Assembly (NCBI GenBank): GCA_903872005.1
Contig: CAIQJD010000111.1
Coordinates: 1 to 6,288, forward strand
Length of the DNA: 6,288 nucleotides
Direction of reading: 5' to 3'
DNA from: an uncultured bacterium
Lineage (GTDB): Bacteria; Chloroflexota; Anaerolineae; JACIWP01
The notes beneath the pieces were generated by a model. That model had not been told where the DNA came from, ran no database searches, and saw only the letters and a list, made by a program, of their open reading frames with translations. The position numbers and the translations under genes were made by a program. Shown here piece after piece: positions 1-4,775 of this stretch (the stretch's first letter is position 1; each line of letters opens with the position of its first letter).

Positions 1-1
1 G

Positions 2-259
2 CGCGCCTATGTTCTGGACGACCCCGCCCGCGGCATCGCCGATCACGAACTGCAGCTCGCCTTTGCTGCGCGCTGGTCCGGCACCCCAGTCGCTGACGGT
101 GAGGAGGTGCAAGCACTGCGCGCGATTGATGCCGCGACGCTCGGCGACTGGATCGCGCGGGCACCGAAGGACTTCACGCCCTGGTTCCTGCACGAGCTGG
201 CCTGTCGTCCCGGGCTTGGCGCATTTGCCGGACTCGGCAGCGCCAACCACCGCACTTGA
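2..259 (+). CDS. NUDIX hydrolase, C-terminal part (5' end outside window)
   Basis: The reading frame is open from the left edge to a TGA at 257-259 and gives the last 85 residues of a protein. The segment HELQLAFAARWSG followed by an acidic EEVQALRAID stretch and the ending DFTPWFLHEL fits the C-terminal half of NUDIX hydrolases of the YfcD/isopentenyl-diphosphate-isomerase-like group. These carry a beta strand, an 'E-V-x-x-L/W' element and a terminal '(E/D)FTP' helix in this order. NUDIX enzymes hydrolyse nucleoside diphosphates linked to another group, but the catalytic NUDIX box (GX5EX7REUXEEXGU) would lie upstream and is not visible, so activity and substrate cannot be judged. A 186-bp gap separates it from the next gene, so a shared operon is uncertain. 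No signal peptide or membrane segment is visible in this part. Confidence 0.72.
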   Translation, partial: RAYVLDDPARGIADHELQLAFAARWSGTPVADGEEVQALRAIDAATLGDWIARAPKDFTPWFLHELACRPGLGAFAGLGSANHRT

Positions 260-366
260 GCCGGCCCGCTTTGCGGTGATGGTCAGCCCGCGCGGTTCGG
301 CATCAAGAGCTTTCACGCGGAATTCATCGCTGCGCGCCCACAGTCCTGGCCTGCCCTGCCGAAGAC

Positions 367-408
367 GGCTCTCCGGCCGACCCCACGGCTGGCGCAGTAC
401 GGAGAGCC
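367..408. repeat. Nested inverted repeat upstream of the receiver-ATPase gene
   Basis: GGCTCTCCG at 367-375 pairs perfectly with CGGAGAGCC at 400-408 (9 bp, 24-nt centre). Inside it, GCCG at 376-379 pairs with CGGC at 386-389. The structure lies 38 bp before the ATG at 446 and 107 bp after the NUDIX stop codon. No T-run follows, so a classical intrinsic terminator is not supported. It could be an RNA hairpin in the leader of the downstream operon, an operator, or a factor-assisted stop site. Confidence 0.45.
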
Positions 409-431
409 ACCGCCTTCATAAGCCGCCCCCC

Positions 432-449
432 ATGAGCAGCCCCGAATGA
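432..449 (+). other. Five-codon ORF overlapping the next start codon (ATGA)
   Basis: A minimal ORF (M-S-S-P-E-stop) starts at 432, and its TGA at 447-449 overlaps the ATG at 446-448. The 14 bases from 432 match the 14 bases from 446 at 10 positions, as if the start region had been duplicated. It could couple translation into the downstream gene, or it may be chance. No good Shine-Dalgarno is visible before either ATG. Confidence 0.25.
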
Positions 450-1654
450 GTAGTCACGCCAGCATCCTGATCGTCGAAGATCACCCCGCACTGGCGGAAA
501 CCGTCGGCGACTATCTCGAAGCCAAGGGCTATCAGGTCGACTTTGCCGCCGATGGCGTCATGGCCATGCAGCTGACGTCAACTGAACACTTCGACGCCAT
601 CGTGCTTGATCTGATGCTGCCGCGGATGAACGGCATCGAGGTCTGTCGCCGCTTGCGTCAGGAAGCACAGAATACGACGCCGATTCTGATGCTGACGGCC
701 CGCGACCAGCTGGACGACAAGCTGAAGGGGTTCGAAGTCGGCGCCGATGACTATCTGGTCAAGCCATTCGAGCCGGCCGAATTGACGCTGCGTATCCGCG
801 CCCTGTTGGCGCGTGCCCGCGCCGCGCGCGGCGTGGAGGAACAGAAAGCGCCTGAAGCGCAGTTTTGGAGCGTCTTCTCCTTGCGCGGCGGGACCGGCCG
901 TTCCTCCGTTGCCGTCAACCTGGCGGTATCGTTGGCCGGCCTGTGGAACGCCGAAGTCGCCCTGGTGGACATGGCCTTCGAGATGGATCAGGACGCCATG
1001 CTGCTCAACTTGCGCCCCAAACGCTCGTGGAGCACGCTGGCCGAGACCGATCCGGAGCGGGTGGATGAGGACGTCGTGATGGGGCATCTCGAACGCCACG
1101 AATGCAGAGTCTCCGTATTGGCGGCGCCCCCATCGCCGGTATCCGCCAGCCTGATCACCCCCAAGTTGATCGGGCATGTCCTGGACACGCTGAGCCGGCG
1201 TTTCCCCTACATCGTCTTGGATCTGCCGCCATCTTTCTCGGAAACAAATCTGGCTGTATTGGACGTATCTGACCTGATATTCTTGATGCTGACGCCAGAG
1301 CTGGCCGGCCTGAAGGCCGCCCGCACGGCCATTGATCTCTTCGACTCCCTGGGCTATGCGCATGAGCGCATCCAGCCCGTATTGAACTGGGTGTTCCCCA
1401 AGCGCGGCCTACCCCAACGCAACATCGAAGATGCGCTCGGCATGCCCATGGCGGCCGTCTTGCCCTATGAGCAAACCGCCTTTGTGGACGCCATCAACAG
1501 CGGCATCCCCCTGGTAACAGGCAACCCGATGCTGCGACCGGCGCTGGAGATACAGCGTTTGGCATTGCAACTCAGCGCGTCAACGATGCAGGGGCGCGCC
1601 CCGACCCCGCCCACCGAAATGATGCAGCGAGTCAAGAGCGCGTTTGGCCGTTAG
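446..1654 (+). CDS. Response-regulator receiver fused to a CpaE/TadZ-like ParA/MinD-family ATPase
   Basis: This 402-residue protein has two domains. Residues about 6-125 form an OmpR/PhoB-type receiver with the acidic pair E11-D12, phosphoacceptor D55 in VLDLMLP, T84 and K106 in LVKPF. Where a winged helix is usual, a ParA/MinD-like domain (about 139-380) begins after a short Ala/Arg-rich linker. It shows a deviant P-loop RGGTGRSS (147-154), D175 in VALVDM and a Walker B-like VLDLPP with D259. CpaE/TadZ proteins, which localise Tad pilus machinery, share the layout of receiver-like N-terminus plus ParA-like C-terminus. Both signature lysines of KGGxGK are arginine here, so ATP hydrolysis may be weak or lost, while the receiver looks fully phosphorylatable. 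An in-frame TAA at 419-421 and no other start codon after it leave ATG 446 as the first possible start. The Shine-Dalgarno is poor. No pilus gene or kinase is in the window. Domain calls are solid; the cellular role is inferred. Confidence 0.88.
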   Translation: MSSHASILIVEDHPALAETVGDYLEAKGYQVDFAADGVMAMQLTSTEHFDAIVLDLMLPRMNGIEVCRRLRQEAQNTTPILMLTARDQLDDKLKGFEVGADDYLVKPFEPAELTLRIRALLARARAARGVEEQKAPEAQFWSVFSLRGGTGRSSVAVNLAVSLAGLWNAEVALVDMAFEMDQDAMLLNLRPKRSWSTLAETDPERVDEDVVMGHLERHECRVSVLAAPPSPVSASLITPKLIGHVLDTLSRRFPYIVLDLPPSFSETNLAVLDVSDLIFLMLTPELAGLKAARTAIDLFDSLGYAHERIQPVLNWVFPKRGLPQRNIEDALGMPMAAVLPYEQTAFVDAINSGIPLVTGNPMLRPALEIQRLALQLSASTMQGRAPTPPTEMMQRVKSAFGR

Positions 1655-1679
1655 CGCGCGCCGGCCGGCCCAGCGTGAC

Positions 1680-1683
1680 GGAG
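1680..1683 (+). promoter_or_regulatory. Shine-Dalgarno GGAG for the CheY-like gene
   Basis: GGAG lies 7 nt before the ATG at 1691. It sits in the 36-bp gap after the fusion gene, in which no promoter or terminator is evident, which supports co-transcription. Confidence 0.7.
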
Positions 1684-1690
1684 TGAAGGG

Positions 1691-2068
1691 ATGAACAAAG
1701 TACGCACGCTCATTGTGGACGATACGCTGTTCGTTCGCATGATGCTGAAACAAATCCTGGTCAAATCCGAGTTTGACGTGGTAGGCGAGGCCGGCGACGG
1801 CGCCGAGGCGGTCGCCAAATACGAAGCGCTACGCCCCGACCTGGTACTCATGGACATCATCATGCCCAGCATGAGCGGCCTCGATGCTGTCCGCACGATT
1901 ATGATCCGCTATCCCGCGGCGCGCATCGTCATGTGCAGCGCCTTAGGCCAAGAGAGCGTCATCGCCGAAGCAGTATCCGCCGGCGCGCGCGACTACATCA
2001 CCAAACCTTTCGTGCCCGACCAGGTGTTGCGTGCGCTACGCAACACCGTCGGAGCTACTGTCCCCTGA
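1691..2068 (+). CDS. CheY-like single-domain response regulator
   Basis: This 125-residue protein is a receiver domain with no output domain. It has the full phosphorylation set: D10-D11 in LIVDD, phosphoacceptor D55 in LVLMDIIMP, S83 in MCSALGQ and K105 in ITKPF. The N-terminal LIVDDTLFVRMMLK and the MCSALGQ segment closely resemble CheY of the Thermotoga type. Such proteins act in the cytoplasm: a histidine kinase phosphorylates them and they signal by binding a partner. No kinase, chemotaxis receptor, CheA or flagellar gene is in the window, so the chemotaxis label is not warranted. The adjacent receiver-ATPase fusion, 36 bp upstream on the same strand, is the obvious candidate partner or relay member, which is inference from context. 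The start is supported by GGAG at 1680-1683. Confidence 0.93.
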   Translation: MNKVRTLIVDDTLFVRMMLKQILVKSEFDVVGEAGDGAEAVAKYEALRPDLVLMDIIMPSMSGLDAVRTIMIRYPAARIVMCSALGQESVIAEAVSAGARDYITKPFVPDQVLRALRNTVGATVP

Positions 2069-2070
2069 GG
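2067..2070 (+). promoter_or_regulatory. Shine-Dalgarno GAGG for tex, overlapping the upstream stop codon
   Basis: GAGG lies 5 nt before the ATG at 2076 and shares two bases with the TGA stop (2066-2068) of the CheY-like gene. This placement picks ATG 2076 over an in-frame ATG at 2031 inside the upstream gene, and it suggests translational coupling. Confidence 0.75.
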
Positions 2071-2075
2071 ATTGT

Positions 2076-4238
2076 ATGACCCCACAAAACCATCTTCCCA
2101 ACATCATCGCCGGCATCGCCGGCGAACTGGCTCTGCCGCGCGCGGCCGTAGAGCGCACCGTCACCCTGTTGGACGAAGGCAACACCATCCCCTTCATCGC
2201 CCGCTATCGCAAAGAAGTCACTGGCGGCATGGACGAGGATCAGCTCCGCAAACTCGAAAGCCGGCTGGGCTACCTACGCGGCCTCTTCGAGCGCAAGGAC
2301 GCCGTCATCCGCAGCATCTCCGAACAGGGCAAGCTCACCCCCGAATTGGAAGCGCAGATCCACGCGGCGACCACCTTGCAGGAAGTCGAAGACCTCTACC
2401 TGCCCTATCGGCCTAAACGCCGGACCCGCGCCTCCATCGCGCGCGAGAAAGGGCTGGAGCCGCTGGCGCAACTGATCCTGCAACAGCCCCTGGGCCGGCG
2501 CACTCTGGAAGAACTGGCGCAACCCTACCTGACCGACGCCGTCCCTTCGGCCGAAGCGGCCTGGGCCGGCGCGCGCGACATCGTCGCCGAGATGGTCTCC
2601 GAAGATGCCGTCACGCGCCAAATCCTGCGCGAGCTGTTCGCCAAGAAGGGCGAATTGCTCAGCGACGTCAGCGACGAGAGCAAAGACGCCGGCGGCAAAT
2701 ACCGCGACTACTATACCTTCGGAGAGCCGCTCGCGGCCATCCCTCCGCATCGGCTCCTGGCCCTGCGACGCGGCGAAAAAGAAGAGGTACTCAAGACCAG
2801 GCTCGAAGTGGATGCCAAACAGGTCGAGCCGATTCTGGGCAGTCGCTTCATCAGTAACCCCAAGTCCGCCCTGGCCGGCCAATTGGACGCCGCGCGGAGC
2901 GACGCGTATGACCGGCTGATCGAGCCTTCCGTCGAACGCGAAGCTCTCAACGCGCGCCAGGAAGAAGCCGATGCCCATGCCATCACCCTCTTCGCCGCCA
3001 ACCTGCGCCAACTGTTGCTGCAATCGCCGCTGCGCGGCCGGCGCATCATGGGCGTGGACCCCGGTTACCGCACCGGCTGCAAGGTCGCCGTCGTGGACGA
3101 AACCGGCCGCTATCTGGCCGGCGTGACCATTTATCCGCACCCGCCGGCCAACAAGGCCGCCGAAGCCAGGCAGATCCTCGCCGCCCTGGCGCGCCAGCAC
3201 CGCGTCGACATCATCGCCATCGGCAACGGCACCGCCTCGCGCGAGACCGAGGCCCTGGCTGCCGAGTTAATCGAGACAGAGAAGCGGCTGTCCTACGTGA
3301 TGGTCAGCGAGGCCGGCGCGTCGGTCTATTCGGCCTCCGAGCTGGCCCGCGATGAGCTGCCCGACCTGGATGTCTCCATGCGCGGGGCGGTCTCCATCGC
3401 CCGCCGGCTGCAAGACCCCCTGGCCGAGCTGGTCAAGATCGAGCCGCGCGCCATCGGCGTCGGCCTCTATCAGCACGACGTGGATCAAAAGCGCCTGGGC
3501 GAAGCGCTGGATGCCGTCGTCGAATCGGCAGTCAATCATGTCGGCGTGGATGTGAATACCGCATCGCCGGCCCTGCTGCAATATGTCGCCGGCCTCAACC
3601 GGCGCATCGCCGCCGGCGTGGTCGCCCATCGCGACGAGCATGGCCCCTTCGGCAACCGCGACGGGCTACGCAAGGTCAAGGGCCTCGGCCCCAAAGCCTT
3701 TCAGCAGTCGGCCGGCTTCCTGCGCGTGCGCGACGGCGACAATCGCCTGGACAATACGCCCATTCACCCCGAATCATACTCTGCCTGCGGCCGGCTCCTG
3801 ACCCACCTGGGCCTGAGCGCCGACATGCCCGACCTGCCGGCGCGCGTCGCCGGGCTGGCGGCCGGCCTGGACTATCCGGCCCTGGCCCGCAAGCTCGACA
3901 TCGGCGAGCCGACACTGCGCGACATGGTGGAGAGCCTGCAACGCCCCGGCCGCGACCCGCGCGACGACCTGCCGGCGCCCATCCTGCGTAAAGACGTCCT
4001 TTCGATGGAAGACTTGCGCGAGGGCATGACCCTGCGCGGCACGGTGCGGAATGTGGTGGACTTCGGCGCTTTCGTGGATATCGGCGTTAAGCGCGACGGC
4101 CTGGTGCATGTCTCCGAGATGGCCGATCACTTCGTGCGTAGCCCGCTCGAAGTGGTCAAGGTCGGCGACATCGTCAACGTCAAGGTGCTGGCGGTGGATA
4201 TCCCGCGCGGGCGGATCAACTTAAGCATGAAAGTGTAG
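2076..4238 (+). CDS. tex: Tex-family RNA-binding transcription accessory protein
   Basis: This 720-residue protein is a complete Tex/YhgF homologue, a conserved cytoplasmic nucleic-acid-binding protein linked to transcription. The helical Tex N-terminus includes NTIPFIARYRKE (36-47) and LYLPYRPKRRTRA (107-119). A YqgF/RNase H-like domain begins near 323 with MGVDPGYRTG (D328). Helix-hairpin-helix elements follow at about 490-565 (VNTASPALLQYVAGL, then LRKVKGLGPKAF). An S1 RNA-binding domain fills about 646-718 (LRGTVRNVVDFGAFVDIG, GLVHVSEM) and ends almost at the C-terminus. The length suits the shorter, Bacillus YdcI-like members; proteobacterial ones often carry an extra C-terminal tail. 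ATG 2076 is chosen because GAGG sits 5 nt upstream and the family N-terminus follows directly; starting at 2031 would add 15 residues overlapping the upstream gene. The 7-bp gap suggests co-expression with the two regulators, although Tex is generally housekeeping. No frameshift or missing domain is seen. Confidence 0.97.
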   Translation: MTPQNHLPNIIAGIAGELALPRAAVERTVTLLDEGNTIPFIARYRKEVTGGMDEDQLRKLESRLGYLRGLFERKDAVIRSISEQGKLTPELEAQIHAATTLQEVEDLYLPYRPKRRTRASIAREKGLEPLAQLILQQPLGRRTLEELAQPYLTDAVPSAEAAWAGARDIVAEMVSEDAVTRQILRELFAKKGELLSDVSDESKDAGGKYRDYYTFGEPLAAIPPHRLLALRRGEKEEVLKTRLEVDAKQVEPILGSRFISNPKSALAGQLDAARSDAYDRLIEPSVEREALNARQEEADAHAITLFAANLRQLLLQSPLRGRRIMGVDPGYRTGCKVAVVDETGRYLAGVTIYPHPPANKAAEARQILAALARQHRVDIIAIGNGTASRETEALAAELIETEKRLSYVMVSEAGASVYSASELARDELPDLDVSMRGAVSIARRLQDPLAELVKIEPRAIGVGLYQHDVDQKRLGEALDAVVESAVNHVGVDVNTASPALLQYVAGLNRRIAAGVVAHRDEHGPFGNRDGLRKVKGLGPKAFQQSAGFLRVRDGDNRLDNTPIHPESYSACGRLLTHLGLSADMPDLPARVAGLAAGLDYPALARKLDIGEPTLRDMVESLQRPGRDPRDDLPAPILRKDVLSMEDLREGMTLRGTVRNVVDFGAFVDIGVKRDGLVHVSEMADHFVRSPLEVVKVGDIVNVKVLAVDIPRGRINLSMKV

Positions 4239-4266
4239 CGGAGCGATCAGCCGGCCGGCCTCCGCT
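4237..4266 (+). terminator. Possible hairpin at the tex stop codon (no T-run)
   Basis: AGCGGAG at 4237-4243 pairs with CTCCGCT at 4260-4266 (7 bp). The 16-nt centre contains the self-complementary GCCGGCCGGC at 4250-4259. The stem begins inside the tex stop codon. No T-run follows, so termination here is uncertain; it may instead protect the mRNA 3' end. Confidence 0.35.
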
Positions 4267-4275
4267 CTGTGGATT

Positions 4276-4293
4276 GCGAAGGCTTGCCTTCGC
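4276..4293 (+). terminator. Perfect 18-nt hairpin downstream of tex
   Basis: GCGAAGGC at 4276-4283 and GCCTTCGC at 4286-4293 are exact reverse complements around TT. The RNA would fold as a 7-bp stem with a CUUG tetraloop, an unusually stable loop in RNA. It lies 38 bp after the tex stop. No U-tract follows, so it is a candidate stabilising or factor-assisted 3'-end structure rather than a clear intrinsic terminator. Confidence 0.5.
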
Positions 4294-4344
4294 CGGCTGC
4301 GCGGCAACCATCGGCAAATACGCGCCGGCGCCGATCCTGTGGAG

Positions 4345-4384
4345 CACGAAGGGCACGAAACGGTCGCGAAAGACACGAACCCGA
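4345..4384. repeat. Degenerate CACGAA-type repeat, two 20-nt units
   Basis: CACGAA occurs at 4345, 4354 and 4374, and CGCGAA at 4365. The spacing of 9, 11 and 9 nt makes two units of 20 nt (4345-4364 and 4365-4384) that agree at 14 of 20 positions. One frame reads HEGHE...KDTN. It resembles the 'cacgaag-gcacgaa' intergenic repeats I recall from many environmental bacterial genomes, here apparently decayed. It is not part of a supported gene. Confidence 0.45.
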
Positions 4385-4413
4385 AGCCGGCGCGAGTGCG
4401 CCGCCGGCCGGCT
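4385..4413. promoter_or_regulatory. Inverted repeat over the expected -35 region, possible operator
   Basis: AGCCGGC at 4385-4391 pairs with GCCGGCT at 4407-4413. A second hairpin, CGGCGC (4388-4393) with GCGCCG (4398-4403) around GAGT, lies partly inside it. The symmetry is centred at 4399, where a -35 box would sit for the -10 at 4418. No TTGACA-like hexamer is present. A regulator bound here could control the promoter, but GCCGGC is very common in this DNA, so chance is possible. Confidence 0.35.
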
Positions 4414-4414
4414 G

Positions 4415-4423
4415 TGCTATAAT
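4415..4423 (+). promoter_or_regulatory. Extended -10 promoter (TGC-TATAAT)
   Basis: A perfect TATAAT at 4418-4423 is preceded by TG at 4415-4416, the extended -10 form recognised by housekeeping sigma factors. This form can work with a poor -35, which fits the absence of a recognisable -35 here. Transcription would start near 4430, giving a leader of about 18 nt before the ATG at 4448. It stands out in otherwise very GC-rich DNA. Confidence 0.8.
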
Positions 4424-4435
4424 GAAGGCATCGGC

Positions 4436-4439
4436 GAGG
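4436..4439 (+). promoter_or_regulatory. Shine-Dalgarno GAGG for the small acidic protein gene
   Basis: GAGG lies 8 nt before the ATG at 4448. It decides this start over an in-frame GTG at 4442, which would be only 2 nt from it, and over longer frames running upstream through the promoter. Confidence 0.7.
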
Positions 4440-4447
4440 GTGTGTCA

Positions 4448-4714
4448 ATGTCGGCAACACTACCTGATGATCCCATAGACCCTGACCCACTGGATCCGGA
4501 GGATGAAGCCTTCTTGAGAGCGATTCGCGAAGGCGAGTCCGCCGAAAGGGTGGGTCGGGAAGCAGTCTTTGAGTACCTGAATCGTTGCGCCGGTCAGGGC
4601 GACTATACCGCGGAACGCGCGGCGATTTTCGCCGGCCTGAGCGTGGACGATATCATCACTGAGATCGAGCGGGAGCGCGGTCAGGCTGCAAGCCGGCCGG
4701 CACCGCAGCAATAG
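4448..4714 (+). CDS. Small acidic protein of unknown function (88 aa)
   Basis: I do not recognise the family. The 88-residue product has about 20 acidic and 9 basic residues (all Arg, no Lys). It opens with an acidic, proline-rich, probably disordered stretch (DDPIDPDPLDPEDE, 7-20). Two predicted helical segments follow, about 21-47 and 54-80, the latter with LSVDDIITEIERERGQ. The tail is short and rich in Ala, Pro and Gln. No signal peptide or membrane segment is seen. The start is set by a Shine-Dalgarno at 4436-4439 and a strong promoter at 4415-4423, which argue that this is a real gene. Early codons include ATA, CTA, AGA and AGG, less GC-biased than in neighbouring genes. The size and acidity would suit a small regulator, an antitoxin-like protein or an adaptor, but no toxin gene adjoins it. 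It may be co-transcribed with the TPR gene 61 bp downstream. Confidence 0.75.
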   Translation: MSATLPDDPIDPDPLDPEDEAFLRAIREGESAERVGREAVFEYLNRCAGQGDYTAERAAIFAGLSVDDIITEIERERGQAASRPAPQQ

Positions 4715-4761
4715 GCGTCACTTTGGTCTCCGGGCGGGGCATCCGTTCCACATGGGGGGAC

Positions 4762-4766
4762 AGGAG
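4762..4766 (+). promoter_or_regulatory. Shine-Dalgarno AGGAG for the TPR protein gene
   Basis: AGGAG lies 9 nt before the ATG at 4776. An in-frame ATG at 4752 would add 8 residues but would place this motif inside the gene and has a poorer upstream site. The later start is preferred. Confidence 0.65.
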
Positions 4767-4775
4767 CAAAGACTC

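Noticed and set aside
260..421. Open reading frame continuing past the NUDIX TGA to a TAA at 419
   Set aside because: It would need stop-codon readthrough. The translated 53 codons are rich in Pro, Ala and Arg with no recognisable motif, as expected for non-coding GC-rich DNA, and the NUDIX C-terminus looks complete at 259.
411..421. CATAAG as a -10 box for the receiver-ATPase operon
   Set aside because: It matches TATAAT at only four positions, has no -35 at proper spacing and lacks a TG extension. The operon promoter was not identified.
9..449. 146-codon ORF on the + strand across the NUDIX end and the following gap
   Set aside because: It is out of frame with the recognisable NUDIX segment. 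Its product is Arg/Ser/Pro-rich, typical of a shadow frame. Only its last five codons are kept, as a possible mini-ORF.
446..1654. Assignment as a chromosome or plasmid partition ParA, or as flagellar FleN
   Set aside because: There is no ParB, parS-like site or flagellar gene nearby, and the N-terminal receiver and degenerate P-loop fit the CpaE/TadZ-like group better.
2274..3200. 308-codon minus-strand ORF inside tex (also 578-1363 and 4656-5693 on the minus strand)
   Set aside because: These lie opposite strongly recognised genes (Tex, the receiver-ATPase and the TPR protein). Their translations are low-complexity mirror-frame sequences without domains.
4310..4335. ATCGGC/GCCGAT inverted repeat in the gap after tex
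   Set aside because: It has only 6 bp with a 14-nt centre in GCCGGC-rich DNA, so chance is likely. The nearby 18-nt palindrome is far stronger.
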